Part shown: positions 25,548 through 34,547 of the stretch, piece by piece
Layout: the number at the start of each line of letters is the position of its first letter
Position numbering within the stretch: the first letter of the stretch is position 1
From: DAIOXA01 sp050949165
GTDB taxonomy: Bacteria; Bacillota; Proteinivoracia; UBA4975
DNA length: 64,000 bases
Assembly (NCBI GenBank): GCA_050949165.1
Contig: JBMNFF010000001.1
Span: 310,001 to 374,000, forward strand
Reading direction: 5' to 3'
Made by a program: the position numbers and the translations under genes
Notes under the pieces: generated by a model
Told to the model about the DNA's origin: nothing
The model's input: the letters and a program-made list of their open reading frames with translations, nothing else
Database searches by the model: none

Positions 25548-26126
25548 ATGATTACATGCAAGCAGGTCGATCAGACCTACCTCCCCCAGTATGACCAAAT
25601 CCCGATGATCGTCCAGGTCAATGCCTATTACCGAATCGAAAAGGCCAACCGAGGCCTGGGCGGCTTTTCCCTTGTCGAAACACCAGTCAAACCTTATGTC
25701 AAAGACTTCTGTGCCGATGATGACGCAGGTATGGCGGGATTGCCTGACCAATGGGATTTAGCCAATTGGGCATTCTTCATGGCCTTTGCCGGAAATCAGC
25801 CCATCGGCGGCGCGGCAGTAGCCAGCCGCACCAAAGGGGTCAGGATGCTCTCCGGCAGAGACGACCTGGCGGTGCTTTGGGATATACGTGTGGTCGAGGA
25901 CTACAAGCATCGGGGTGTTGGCCAGGCCTTATTTGATATGGCCAAGGCCTGGTCCCGCGCTCAGGGGCTGGTCCAGATGAAGATAGAGTGCCAGAACGAC
26001 AACATCCCGGCGATAAAGTTCTATCATAAGCAGGGGGCAGTCCTGTCTGCAATTGACGAATATGCCTATTACAATGAGCCGAAGTACCGGCATGAAGTGC
26101 AACTCATCTGGTACTTGGAGCTATGA
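25548..26126 (+). CDS. GNAT-family N-acetyltransferase
   Basis: The product is 192 aa, from ATG 25548, 17 bp after the kinase stop. GNAT motif A is visible as WDIRVVEDYKHRGVGQALFD (the R-x-x-G-x-G/A acetyl-CoA loop). It is followed by MKIECQNDNIPAIKFYHKQG, the conserved motif-B asparagine/tyrosine part. This form resembles antibiotic-type (streptothricin-like) acetyltransferases, but the substrate cannot be read from sequence. It may be co-transcribed with the kinase upstream. Confidence 0.85.
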   Translation: MITCKQVDQTYLPQYDQIPMIVQVNAYYRIEKANRGLGGFSLVETPVKPYVKDFCADDDAGMAGLPDQWDLANWAFFMAFAGNQPIGGAAVASRTKGVRMLSGRDDLAVLWDIRVVEDYKHRGVGQALFDMAKAWSRAQGLVQMKIECQNDNIPAIKFYHKQGAVLSAIDEYAYYNEPKYRHEVQLIWYLEL

Positions 26127-26147
26127 GTCCAGAGTATGACGATTTTG

Positions 26148-26178
26148 TCACTGCTTTTGCCCGGGGCAGTGATATAAT
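26148..26178 (+). promoter_or_regulatory. Palindromic operator over the response-regulator promoter
   Basis: TCACTGC (26148-26154) is repeated in inverted order as GCAGTGA (26166-26172), directly abutting a perfect -10 box TATAAT (26173-26178). A GTCACTG half-site here resembles the GTCACCG repeats before the ABC genes (27909), which suggests control by the encoded regulator. Confidence 0.55.
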
Positions 26179-26186
26179 CATTATGG

Positions 26187-26876
26187 GTGATCAGTGTGGA
26201 TAAGATTCTCTTGGTCGAAGACGATAAGACTATAGCCCTGGGGCTGGAGTACACCTTGGGCCAGGAGGGATTCGCCGTTACCGTTTGCCACGACGTTGAG
26301 TCCGCCATGGCGGCCTTGGCCAGCCAAGAGTTTGCCCTGTTGGTATTGGATGTGGGTTTGCCCGATGGCAGCGGCTATGATGTCTGCAAGGCAGCCAAGG
26401 CCAAAGCCGATATCCCCGTTATCTTCCTAACCGCCTATGACGATGAGGGCAATGTGGTGATGGGCTTTGATATTGGAGCAGATGATTACGTTACCAAACC
26501 CTTCCGGATCCGAGAGCTGGTGTCGCGGATAAGGACGGTCCTGCGCCGGTACAGAAGGAGTTTTGACTGTGGTTCTGAGATTAATCTGGGCGGCGTGCGA
26601 ATTAACCCAAGCCAAGCCAAGGTGGTTAAAAACGGCGAGGAGATCTCCCTGACGGCCCTGGAATACCGCTTACTGCTGACTTTGGCCACTAATGCCGGCC
26701 AGGTCCTTTCCCGTGCCCAATTGCTGGAGGGCATTTGGGATGTGGCGGGGGCTTTTGTCAACGACAACACCCTGACGGTGTACATTAAGCGGCTCCGGGA
26801 GAAGATTGAAGACGATCCTCAATCCCCCAGGCTTATTCAAACTGTACGCGGTCTGGGGTACAGATTAGGTGATTGA
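26187..26876 (+). CDS. OmpR-family response regulator
   Basis: The product is 229 aa from GTG 26187 (GTG 26196 also possible). The receiver carries the acidic pair in ILLVEDDKT, phospho-Asp in LLVLDVGLPDGSG, Thr in IFLTAYDD and Lys in YVTKPF. The C-terminal winged helix has LTALEYRLLLTLATNAGQVLS-type and DNTLTVYIKRLREKI sequences. It pairs with the kinase immediately downstream and most likely controls the ABC exporter genes. Confidence 0.93.
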   Translation: MISVDKILLVEDDKTIALGLEYTLGQEGFAVTVCHDVESAMAALASQEFALLVLDVGLPDGSGYDVCKAAKAKADIPVIFLTAYDDEGNVVMGFDIGADDYVTKPFRIRELVSRIRTVLRRYRRSFDCGSEINLGGVRINPSQAKVVKNGEEISLTALEYRLLLTLATNAGQVLSRAQLLEGIWDVAGAFVNDNTLTVYIKRLREKIEDDPQSPRLIQTVRGLGYRLGD

Positions 26877-26877
26877 C

Positions 26878-27870
26878 ATGTTTCACCTTCTGCGCAACAG
26901 TGAAGTAAGTAGAATGCTGACGGTTTTGGGGGTTATTGGCCTTGCCGGTTTAGCGGCGGCTGCCTTTATTTCCTGGACCGCAGTAGCCGTAGTGGTATCG
27001 GTGGCAGTGCTCTTCCTGGCAACTGTTCTTTTCTTTGCAAAGCGGCACTATCGCGAAGTGGATAAACTATCCCAGTACCTGTCTCAGGTAGTAAAGGGTG
27101 AGTACAGTCTCGATATCCGGGACAATGCCGAGGGAGAACTGTCCGTCCTCAAAAACGAGATTTACAAGGTCACGGTGATGTTGCAGGAGCAGGCGGTCGC
27201 CCTGCGCCAAGAGAAGGTTACCATGGCCAACGCCCTTTCGGACATTTCCCACCAGCTCAAGACACCCCTGACCTCAATGTTCGTGATGACGGACTTGCTC
27301 TGCGGCGATTTGCCCGAGGAAAAAAGGATGGAGTTTACCGGCAAATTGCACGCTCAGCTGGAGCGGCTGCAGTGGCTGGTCTCGTCCCTGCTCAAGCTCT
27401 CCAAACTGGATGCCGGGACAGTCAAGTTTAAAAGGGAAAGGGTGGCAGCGTCCAGCCTGCTGGAAGCTGCTTGCGCACCGCTCTTGATCCCCATGGAGCT
27501 CAAGGAGTTGTCTCTGCGGGTGGATTGCCCCGATCTTGACCTGGTCTGCGATTTTAATTGGACCATCGAGGCCTTGGTCAATATCCTGAAAAACTGCGTT
27601 GAGCATACTCCCCAGGGTGGAGAGATCAGAATATCCTGTACAGCCAATCCCTTGTACACCGAAATTACAATTCAGGACAACGGGCCCGGCATCGCTGCCG
27701 CTGATCTGCCCTATATCTTCCAGCGCTTTTACAAGGGGCGCAATGCCGAGGACGACAGTGTTGGCATCGGCCTGGCCATGGCCAAGAGCATCATCACCGG
27801 TCAGGAAGGCAGCATCGATGTGCGCAGCTCGGCTGAAGGCAGCAGCTTCTTGGTCCGATTTTTTCGCTAG
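26878..27870 (+). CDS. Membrane sensor histidine kinase
   Basis: The product is about 330 aa, ATG 26878 with AGGTGA just upstream; GTG 26869 would overlap the regulator gene. Two close N-terminal membrane helices with almost no external loop (about residues 14-60) are followed by a HAMP-like stretch. HisKA (SDISHQLKTPLTSM) and HATPase (NILKNCVEHTP, DNGPGIAAADLPYIFQRFYKG, GIGLAMAKSI) follow. The short-loop (intramembrane-sensing) design is typical of kinases controlling ABC exporters of the Bce/Yxd type, in agreement with the next genes. Confidence 0.92.
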   Translation: MFHLLRNSEVSRMLTVLGVIGLAGLAAAAFISWTAVAVVVSVAVLFLATVLFFAKRHYREVDKLSQYLSQVVKGEYSLDIRDNAEGELSVLKNEIYKVTVMLQEQAVALRQEKVTMANALSDISHQLKTPLTSMFVMTDLLCGDLPEEKRMEFTGKLHAQLERLQWLVSSLLKLSKLDAGTVKFKRERVAASSLLEAACAPLLIPMELKELSLRVDCPDLDLVCDFNWTIEALVNILKNCVEHTPQGGEIRISCTANPLYTEITIQDNGPGIAAADLPYIFQRFYKGRNAEDDSVGIGLAMAKSIITGQEGSIDVRSSAEGSSFLVRFFR

Positions 27871-27874
27871 CGCA

Positions 27875-27897
27875 AACCACGGCGACGTGGTTTTTTT
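27875..27897 (+). terminator. Terminator between the two-component and ABC genes
   Basis: AACCACG / CGTGGTT stem with a GCGA loop and T7. It ends the regulator-kinase transcript, so the ABC genes need their own promoter. Confidence 0.8.
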
Positions 27898-27908
27898 ATG
27901 ACAATAAT

Positions 27909-27938
27909 GTCACCGAAACAGTCACCGCTGGGTCACGT
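27909..27938 (+). promoter_or_regulatory. Direct repeats: probable response-regulator binding site
   Basis: GTCACCG (27909), GTCACCG (27921) and GTCACGT (27932) are spaced about one helical turn apart, as expected for tandem OmpR-type dimers. They lie just upstream of an AT-rich TATAGAAT region and 45-70 bp before the ATPase gene. Confidence 0.55.
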
Positions 27939-27981
27939 GGGCAATATAGAATGAGACCATAAACCGAAGGAGGGTGCACTC

Positions 27982-28666
27982 ATGGAAATACTTAGGGTCG
28001 AAAACTTAACCAAAGTTTATGGCAGCGGAGAGACCGCCGTACGGGCTTTGGACGGCGTATCCTTTTCTGTCGAGAGAGGGGAGTTTGTCGCCATTATGGG
28101 ACCGTCGGGCTCCGGCAAGTCCACCTTACTTCACATTATAGGCGGCGTCGACCGGCCCAGTTCCGGTAAGGGTCTGCATCGACAATACAGACATTTTTAA
28201 CCTGGATGAAACGAAGCTGGCCATTTTCAGGCGCCGCCAAATCGGTCTGATTTACCAGTTCTATAACTTGATTCCCGTACTCAATGTCGAAGAAAATATC
28301 ACCCTGCCCCTTTTGCTGGACGAACGCAAATTAGATAAATCTCATTTGCAGGAGATTATCGCGACCTTGGGCCTGGGAGACAGGCTGAACCATTTGCCCA
28401 ACCAGCTGTCCGGCGGGCAGCAGCAGCGGGTGTCCATTGGCAGGGCGCTGATCAACAATCCCGCCCTGGTCCTGGCCGATGAGCCTACAGGAAACCTGGA
28501 CAGCAAGAACAGCGAAGAGATCATCGAGCTTTTGAAATTGTCCAACCGCAAGTACAATCAGACGCTGCTGGTAATTACTCATGACCAGAATGTCGCCCTC
28601 CAGGCAGACCGAATCCTGACCATGAAGGACGGGCGCCTGGAAAAGGACGAGGTGGTCCGGCGATGA
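27982..28666 (+). pseudogene. ABC exporter ATPase, one-base frameshift
   Basis: ATG 27982 follows AAGGAGGG. The first frame holds Walker A (GPSGSGKSTLLHIIGG) but stops at 28200. The second frame continues with the Q-loop region, LSGGQQQRVSIGRALINNPA, Walker B LVLADEPTGNLDS and the H-loop VITHD, to 28666. Deleting one G from GGG at 28170-28172 restores GKVCIDNTDIFNLDETKLA and a normal roughly 228-aa LolD/MacB-type ATPase. Either the operon is inactive or this is a sequence error. The 3' end overlaps the permease start by 4 nt. Confidence 0.9.
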
Positions 28667-31239
28667 ATGTCACTCACAGACTGACTCTGCGGCACCTGAA
28701 GTTAAATAAGAGCCGCACCCTGGTTACCATTATCGGGGTAGTACTTTCGGTGGCGATGCTCACGGCAGTTACCAACATTGTCGCCTCAGCCCGGGACATG
28801 TTCATCCGCATGGTCATTGAAACCGACGGTAATTGGCACGCATATTTTCACAAAGTGCCGGCCGACAAGCTTGACGTTTTCCTGGACTCCCAGGAAGTAA
28901 ATAAAGTGATGTTCAGCAGCGAGCTCGGCTATGCCCCGCTGGAAGCCAGCGGTAACCCCAATAAGCCCTATTGGTTCATCCATCAATATGATGAAGCGGG
29001 ATTCGAGAATTTGACCCTGACCCTGTTAGAGGGAAGATTCCCGGCAAATAGCACAGAAATTGTCGTACCGGAGCACGTCCTCTATAACGGGGAAGCGGAC
29101 ATAGCGATAGGCGACAAGTTGGAGCTAACCCTGGGCCAAAGATATGCGGATCCCGGGCAGGAATACCGGCTGGATCAGACAAATCCATACCAGCCGGAGG
29201 AAGTATTCGCATCCGAGTCCACTCGGGTGTATACCGTAGTAGGGATAATCAGGCGTCCCCTGATTGAGGAATATTCCTCGCCGGGCTACTCGGCCTTTAC
29301 CTTATTGGATGCCCAAGATATAAAGAGCATTTATGCCGTCAATGTGTATGTTCAGTTCCAAAAGGTCTCCCGGGCTCTGTACGGCATATCCGAAGAACTG
29401 GCAGATAGAGCCGGCATGGAAAAGGGAGACCGTCAAATTGCCTACAACCGGGATTTGTTGGGCCTCTACGGCGTATCCGACAGCCCCTTTGGCAGGAAAG
29501 TCCTCAGCGCCTTGTTTCTGGTGGCGGCAATTGTCATTGCCATCATCATGGTTGGTTCCATCTCCCTGATATACAACGCCTTTGCAATTTCGCTATCCGA
29601 ACGCTCCCGCCACCTGGGCATGTTGGCCAGTGTGGGAGCGACCAAAGCCCAGAAACGCAGATTGGTGTTGTTCGAAGGGCTGATTATCTCCATCATCAGC
29701 ATTCCCGTGGGACTGTTGGCAGGAACGGCGGGAATCGGCATTACCTTTGCTGCAGTCAGTCCTTTGCTGGAAACTGTTTTTGCCAGCAGCACCAGCTTGC
29801 GTTTAGTAGTTTCTCCCATCTCCATTGTCGCCGCAATAGCTTGTTCACTTCTCACCATCTTTATTTCCACATGGATTCCGGCGCGGCGGGCGGCAAAGAT
29901 TTCGCCCATCGATGCCATCCGACAGAGCAGGGACATTAAACTGTCGGGGAAAAAGGTGAGGACTTCAAAATTGACCCGTCGGCTCTTCGGTTTTGAGGCG
30001 GAGTTGGGTTTGAAGAATCTCAAGCGCTATCGCCGCCGGTACCGGACCACAGTGGTTTCGCTGAGCATCAGCATCATTCTCTATTTGACGGTGGCGGCAT
30101 TTGCCGCCTATGCCGGCCTCAGCGCTGAGATGCTGAGCGAAGATATCATCTTCGATATTGTCGTCAATGTGGAGTCAAGTGCAGCGAAGGGACAGGAAAT
30201 TTATCAAAGGATCGCCCAGCTGGACCTGGTAGATAAGTATGCCATCGAGCACATTATTACCGGCCATACATGGGTGGATGCCGCCAAGGCCTCTGACTTC
30301 GTAGCAGAAAAAGCTGGCCCCGAGGGAAAAGGGTATCGTTACGAAGTGAGAATTCAGTCTCTGGATGCAAAAGCATTTGCCCAATATTTGCGGGACAACG
30401 GCATAAAAATGGCTGCCACCGGCGCCGATCCCAAGGGTATTCTCATCAATAAGGCCAGGACCAGGGACTACGATAATCTAAAAATTATCGATACCGAGGT
30501 AATAAAGGCGGAAGTGGGGGACACCTTCATCGTCGATCACGGTTCTGATCAGGTAGGGAAAATCAGCATCGCCGCCATAACGGATCAGCCCCCCATTGGC
30601 ACATCCATTATGTTTACCACCGAGACAATTGTGCTGGTGGTATCCGAGGAGGACCTGGGCGCCTACGCCGAGATGCTGGACAATCCAGAATTCCAGTCGG
30701 CAATGTACATTATCTCCTCAGCGCCGGAAGTCCTGGAAAACGATATTCGCCGGCTGCACAAAGCTGATTTCAGAGGCACCCTCAACCTGTACAACTATGC
30801 GAAACACCTCCAGAACCAGAGGAATATGCTGACATTGTTATCAGTGTTCACCACAGGTTTTATCGTGCTCATTACCGGCATCTGCATCGCCAACATCATG
30901 AATACCATATCCACCAGTATTGCCTTGCGCCGCAGGGAATTCGCCATGCTGAAGTCGGTGGGGCTTACACCCAAGGGATTTGCCCGGATGCTGCGCTTCG
31001 AAAGCATCTTCTACGGAATCAAGGCACTGTCCATCGGCTTGCCCTTGAGTCTGGCGATAAATTACTTGCTCTTTCGGTCGATGGGAGGAGCCTTTGAATT
31101 TCCCTTTATTCTCCCTTGGGGCAATTACCTGATAGCAATTGTTGCAGTCTTTGTCGTGGTTTTTGTGACCATGCTCTACTTCAGCGCCAGGGTCAAAAAA
31201 GAGAATATTGTCGACACCTTAAAGGATGAGAATTTATAG
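28663..31239 (+). CDS. ABC exporter permease, double FtsX-type
   Basis: The product is 858 aa with ATG 28663 overlapping the ATPase gene. It opens with a cytosolic stretch and TM1 (TLVTIIGVVLSVAMLTAV), followed by a large extracellular domain. An FtsX block with three helices (about residues 285-415) comes next, ending WIPARRAAKISPIDAIRQS. The plan then repeats in the second half, with TM near 470, a second external domain, and three helices near 725-850. This matches permeases exported-peptide or antibiotic resistance ABC systems use with OmpR-type two-component systems. The substrate is unknown. Confidence 0.9.
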   Translation: MNVTHRLTLRHLKLNKSRTLVTIIGVVLSVAMLTAVTNIVASARDMFIRMVIETDGNWHAYFHKVPADKLDVFLDSQEVNKVMFSSELGYAPLEASGNPNKPYWFIHQYDEAGFENLTLTLLEGRFPANSTEIVVPEHVLYNGEADIAIGDKLELTLGQRYADPGQEYRLDQTNPYQPEEVFASESTRVYTVVGIIRRPLIEEYSSPGYSAFTLLDAQDIKSIYAVNVYVQFQKVSRALYGISEELADRAGMEKGDRQIAYNRDLLGLYGVSDSPFGRKVLSALFLVAAIVIAIIMVGSISLIYNAFAISLSERSRHLGMLASVGATKAQKRRLVLFEGLIISIISIPVGLLAGTAGIGITFAAVSPLLETVFASSTSLRLVVSPISIVAAIACSLLTIFISTWIPARRAAKISPIDAIRQSRDIKLSGKKVRTSKLTRRLFGFEAELGLKNLKRYRRRYRTTVVSLSISIILYLTVAAFAAYAGLSAEMLSEDIIFDIVVNVESSAAKGQEIYQRIAQLDLVDKYAIEHIITGHTWVDAAKASDFVAEKAGPEGKGYRYEVRIQSLDAKAFAQYLRDNGIKMAATGADPKGILINKARTRDYDNLKIIDTEVIKAEVGDTFIVDHGSDQVGKISIAAITDQPPIGTSIMFTTETIVLVVSEEDLGAYAEMLDNPEFQSAMYIISSAPEVLENDIRRLHKADFRGTLNLYNYAKHLQNQRNMLTLLSVFTTGFIVLITGICIANIMNTISTSIALRRREFAMLKSVGLTPKGFARMLRFESIFYGIKALSIGLPLSLAINYLLFRSMGGAFEFPFILPWGNYLIAIVAVFVVVFVTMLYFSARVKKENIVDTLKDENL

Positions 31240-31271
31240 CGCCCGTGAGCTTGCACATGGGGAAAACCTTT

Positions 31272-31303
31272 GCCAGGTGGGGATCAATTGTCCCGCACCT
31301 GGC
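31272..31303. terminator. Hairpin after the ABC permease
   Basis: GCCAGGTG with inner GGGA pairs with TCCC and CACCTGGC, a 12-bp stem. The downstream sequence TATTTCA is only weakly T-rich, so termination is plausible but not perfect. Confidence 0.55.
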
Positions 31304-31418
31304 TATTTCACATAAACGTGGACAAATCTGCAGGATTAAGTTAAGCTGAAGTAAAGAAAAGCTGCATGGTATCAACTGGTGAGAAAATTAATTCCTGCAA
31401 GAGGGGAGGAGGGATGCA

Positions 31419-32582
31419 ATGGCTGGAAAGGTATATCGCCTGCCGCCCTGTCCTGCATATGATGTAGAAGGCATGGAGAGCTGGCTCAGTGAGATGTCCG
31501 CCAAGGGGCTACACTTATGCAAAGACGGCTTTTTTGCCGGAATTGCCACGTTTTCTAAGGGCAGCCCCCAGGAGATGGAATACCGCCTGCAAGCGACCTC
31601 GAAAGGCACCGGCTTGTGGGCACAACCCGACCAAGAAGCAATTGCCACGGCCAAGAAGGGCGGCTGGGAATATGTTGCTGCCAGGGGCGATTTTTATATC
31701 TACCGTTCCCCGAAGCCGGAGGCGAAGCTGGACGCCAAACCGGATGCCATCAAAATTATCGGGAGACGCCAGCGCGGTTCCATTATTTCATACTTTATCC
31801 TGGCAGTATCCTTACCGCTCTTTGCCTTGCAGGGCAAGGTGTTTTTGACCATGGTCAACGCAGGTACGGGGTTTATTCTCTTTGGCCTCGCCTTGCTGAT
31901 ATGGATCTTTGCCCGATCGCTGGTTCGGGTGGTTCAACTTCGAAAATTGCGGAAGAATCTGCTGGCGCAAGGGGCGCCGGACCAGCCAAGGGATTGGCGA
32001 AAGAAGGCCGGGAGGTACCTGGTAAGCAAGGCATTGCTGGGAATTCTTGTCGCGGTCTGGATTGGCATCCTGTTCCACCGCGCTTCTGTTGCGGACAAAA
32101 AGATCCTTCCCCTTGCCAACTATGTCGGCAAGCCGCCCTTTGCAACCATGGTCGACTTGGCGCCCCTGGGCGAGTACCACCTGAACGATGAGCTCGGTTT
32201 GCCCAACACAATAAGAGAGTGGCAGGATTGGCTGGCGCCCTCCGCCCTGGAATGGCAGGAAATCGCCAAGGTGAATCTGCCTGACGGCACCACTGTATCC
32301 GGCGCTCTGTTTGTAAACTATTATGAGACCGTGAGCCCTTGGTTTGCCAGGACACTGGCCAAGGAATATCTGCGCTCCGATAAGGGAAAGGGCTGGGAAG
32401 AGATTGAACTGCCGGCCCTGGATGTGGACTTCGCCATTGCCTATCGGGATCGGTTGCACTTTCCCACGCTGATCGTCCAGGATGGAAGCAAGGTTATGCG
32501 GGTCCAGTTTATGCAATTCTCGGATTCATTGATCCTGAGCCCCGACCACTGGATACTCATCATGGCCGGCAGTATAAATTAG
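31419..32582 (+). CDS. DUF2812 membrane protein
   Basis: The product is 387 aa; ATG 31419 lies behind GGGAGGAGGG. The N-terminal roughly 100 residues (YDVEGMESWLSEMSAKGLHL, later YIYRSP) are a DUF2812 domain. Three or so hydrophobic segments follow (GSIISYFILAVSLPLFAL, GFILFGLALLIWIFARSL, ALLGILVAVWIGILF). The C-terminal roughly 190-residue part is probably extracytoplasmic. DUF2812 proteins are common in Firmicutes and of unknown function. It follows the ABC exporter in the same direction but after a hairpin, so operon membership is uncertain. Confidence 0.75.
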   Translation: MAGKVYRLPPCPAYDVEGMESWLSEMSAKGLHLCKDGFFAGIATFSKGSPQEMEYRLQATSKGTGLWAQPDQEAIATAKKGGWEYVAARGDFYIYRSPKPEAKLDAKPDAIKIIGRRQRGSIISYFILAVSLPLFALQGKVFLTMVNAGTGFILFGLALLIWIFARSLVRVVQLRKLRKNLLAQGAPDQPRDWRKKAGRYLVSKALLGILVAVWIGILFHRASVADKKILPLANYVGKPPFATMVDLAPLGEYHLNDELGLPNTIREWQDWLAPSALEWQEIAKVNLPDGTTVSGALFVNYYETVSPWFARTLAKEYLRSDKGKGWEEIELPALDVDFAIAYRDRLHFPTLIVQDGSKVMRVQFMQFSDSLILSPDHWILIMAGSIN

Positions 32583-32667
32583 TTTTCGGCAGCAACCGGA
32601 GCCTGGAGAGTGCTCGGGCGACCTAGAGAAGTGTGGCTTTACCCATTTAATTTTTGATATGTCTTTG

Positions 32668-32695
32668 TTGACATTTAGAAGGAATCTGCTAAAAT
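32668..32695 (+). promoter_or_regulatory. Promoter of speD
   Basis: TTGACA (32668-32673), a 16-bp spacer, and TAAAAT (32690-32695). A second TATAAT-like box lies at about 32715. The GGGAGG ribosome site follows at about 32723. Confidence 0.55.
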
Positions 32696-32736
32696 TGATT
32701 TGTGATTTTTAGCCTATAATAAAGGGAGGTTGAAAG

Positions 32737-33123
32737 ATGGCAAAATCCTTGGGCAGGCATGTCCTTGCCGAAATCTACGGGTGCAGCACAGAGATTCTCA
32801 ATGACATTCACCAGGTCGAAAAGATCATGGTCAAAGCTGCCTTGGCAGCGGGAGCTGAAATCCGCGAGGTGGCATTTCACAAGTTTTCTCCCCAGGGTGT
32901 CAGCGGCGTCGTCGTCATTTCAGAATCTCACCTTGCCATTCACACATGGCCGGAGCTGGGTTATGCTGCCGTCGATGTCTTTACCTGTGGTGACAGCGTC
33001 GATCCCTGGGTTTCCTGCAATTATATAAAGCAAGCGTTTGTAGCCCAGAGAATGGAGGCAAAAGAGGTTCAGAGAGGCGTTTTTGATCACGAAGTCTCTC
33101 ATAAGCCAGCTGTCAATTATTAA
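32737..33123 (+). CDS. speD: S-adenosylmethionine decarboxylase proenzyme
   Basis: The product is 128 aa, usual for the short (Thermotoga/Bacillus-type, SpeH) class. It decarboxylates SAM to the aminopropyl donor for spermidine. The proenzyme cleaves itself between Glu63 and Ser64 in VVISESHLAIHTWPE, turning Ser64 into the pyruvoyl cofactor. His69 and the later FTCGDSVDPW (catalytic Cys) are present. It has its own promoter and a strong terminator, so it is probably a single-gene unit. No spermidine synthase gene is adjacent. Confidence 0.95.
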   Translation: MAKSLGRHVLAEIYGCSTEILNDIHQVEKIMVKAALAAGAEIREVAFHKFSPQGVSGVVVISESHLAIHTWPELGYAAVDVFTCGDSVDPWVSCNYIKQAFVAQRMEAKEVQRGVFDHEVSHKPAVNY

Positions 33124-33178
33124 AGGGGGATTGTTAGTTTGTTAGGTTTACAATCTTTTTATAAAGGTTAGCGACTTA

Positions 33179-33217
33179 CCCTACGGCGTCGAAAGCGAGC
33201 GTAGGGATTTTTTATTT
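33179..33217 (+). terminator. Terminator of speD
   Basis: CCCTACG (33179-33185) / CGTAGGG (33200-33206) stem followed by ATTTTTTATTTT. Confidence 0.85.
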
Positions 33218-33279
33218 TAAAGGATATTTTCTTGCTTTTGTCTAATAATAAAGGGAAAACCCAGTTGAGGTGAGGCCCT

Positions 33280-33690
33280 GTGGAAAGAACATTCGTGATG
33301 GTAAAGCCCGATGGCATGCAGCGGAAATTGGCCGGCGAAGTCATCCGGCGCCTGGAGAGAAAGGGACTGAATCTGGAGATGGCCAGGGTCCTGCAGCTTT
33401 CCCCCCAGCTGGCCCAGGAGCACTACGCAGAGCACCGGGAAAAGCCATTCTTTGCCAATCTTATTACCTATATCTGCTCCGGTCCCGTCCTGGCCATGGT
33501 CTGGAGCGGGAAGGATGCCATTGCCTTGACCAGGATGCTGGTGGGGCACAGGGACCCCCGCCAGGCCCTGCCCGGCACCATTCGCGGGGACTATGTCAAT
33601 ACCACCACCGAGAACCTCGTTCATGCCTCCGACGGCCCCCAAGCTGCACAACGGGAAATTCAGCTGTTCTTTGGCGGAGAAGCACAGTGA
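33280..33690 (+). CDS. ndk: Nucleoside diphosphate kinase
   Basis: The product is 136 aa from GTG 33280 (TTGAGGTGAGG upstream). It transfers phosphate from ATP to other nucleoside diphosphates through a phosphohistidine. The family start TFVMVKPDGMQR, the loop GTIRGDY and the active-site NLVHASDG (His) are all present; the length is normal. The 3' end overlaps the start of the CheR gene by 4 nt, an unusual partner. Confidence 0.96.
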   Translation: MERTFVMVKPDGMQRKLAGEVIRRLERKGLNLEMARVLQLSPQLAQEHYAEHREKPFFANLITYICSGPVLAMVWSGKDAIALTRMLVGHRDPRQALPGTIRGDYVNTTTENLVHASDGPQAAQREIQLFFGGEAQ

Positions 33691-34472
33691 GCGAAGACTT
33701 CTTGCTGTTTTCAAACAGTTTTAAGGCCATCACCGGCCTCGACCTCAGTCATTACAATCGGACTCAGATCCAGCGAAGGCTCAGCGTCTTTCAACAAAAG
33801 TACCAGTTGGAGACCTACAGGGATCTGTTGGCGGCTATCCAGAGGGATGAGAACCTCCTTCAGGAGTGCCTGCAGCGCCTGACCATCAATGTCACAGAAT
33901 TCTACCGGGATAGCCAGTATTGGGACAAGCTCCGGGAGTACATTATTGACATGGCAAGGGTGAGACTCCCCTTGCGGCTGTGGAGCGCAGGCTGCGCCAC
34001 AGGGGAAGAAGCCTATTCCCTTTCGGCAATGCTCAGCATCATGCTGCCCAAGAACTGTTGGGAGGTGCTGGCTTCGGATCTGGATGCCCAAGCCCTGGCC
34101 ACCGCCAAAGCTGGGTTGTACCGGGAAAAGTCTTTAAAAAATCTCAGTACCAGGCAAATCGCCATGATCTTTAATAAGGTGGAGGAAGACCTCTTTTCGG
34201 TTAAAGAAAGGGTCAGGGAGAAGATCAGCTTCCTCAAGCACGACCTGCTCCAGGACGACTATCCCCGGAATATGGATATCATCCTCTGCCGCAATGTGCT
34301 GATCTACTTCAAAGAGAGCACCAAGAAGGCGGTCTTATCCCGCCTCTCCCGGGCCCTGAACCCCAATGGCCTGCTCTTTGTCGGCAGCTCGGAGCAGATC
34401 ATCAACCCCGAAGACTATGGGCTGCGCAATGAAAATATATTTTTTTATAAAAAGCTTCCTCCGCCAGTATAA
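33687..34472 (+). CDS. cheR: CheR-type protein-glutamate methyltransferase
   Basis: The product is 261 aa from GTG 33687 (GGCGGAG upstream), translationally coupled to ndk. The small N-terminal CheR_N helix domain (LLFSNSFKAITGLDLSHYNR...) is followed by the SAM-binding domain. That domain shows TEFYRDSQYW, LWSAGCATGEEAYSLSA (SAM loop), ASDLDAQALATAKAGLY and DIILCRNVLIYFK. CheR methylates glutamates of chemoreceptors. No other chemotaxis gene is nearby in the window. A bidirectional terminator follows. Confidence 0.92.
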   Translation: MSEDFLLFSNSFKAITGLDLSHYNRTQIQRRLSVFQQKYQLETYRDLLAAIQRDENLLQECLQRLTINVTEFYRDSQYWDKLREYIIDMARVRLPLRLWSAGCATGEEAYSLSAMLSIMLPKNCWEVLASDLDAQALATAKAGLYREKSLKNLSTRQIAMIFNKVEEDLFSVKERVREKISFLKHDLLQDDYPRNMDIILCRNVLIYFKESTKKAVLSRLSRALNPNGLLFVGSSEQIINPEDYGLRNENIFFYKKLPPPV

Positions 34473-34508
34473 AGGAAAGCAGGCGATTCGCCTGCGTCTG
34501 TACACGAA

Positions 34509-34538
34509 AAAAGGGCCGTCTGAAGGGACGGCCCTTTG
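34509..34538. terminator. Bidirectional terminator between cheR and the tRNA cluster
   Basis: AAAGGGCCGTC pairs with GACGGCCCTTT, with A-rich and T-rich sides, and so serves both the plus-strand cheR and the minus-strand tRNA operon. Confidence 0.85.
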
Positions 34539-34547
34539 CTGGTCAGA

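Noticed and set aside
33270..33686. N-terminal extension of CheR in the frame overlapping ndk
   Set aside because: The ndk frame is unmistakable; the CheR domain begins at GTG 33687 with a proper ribosome site.
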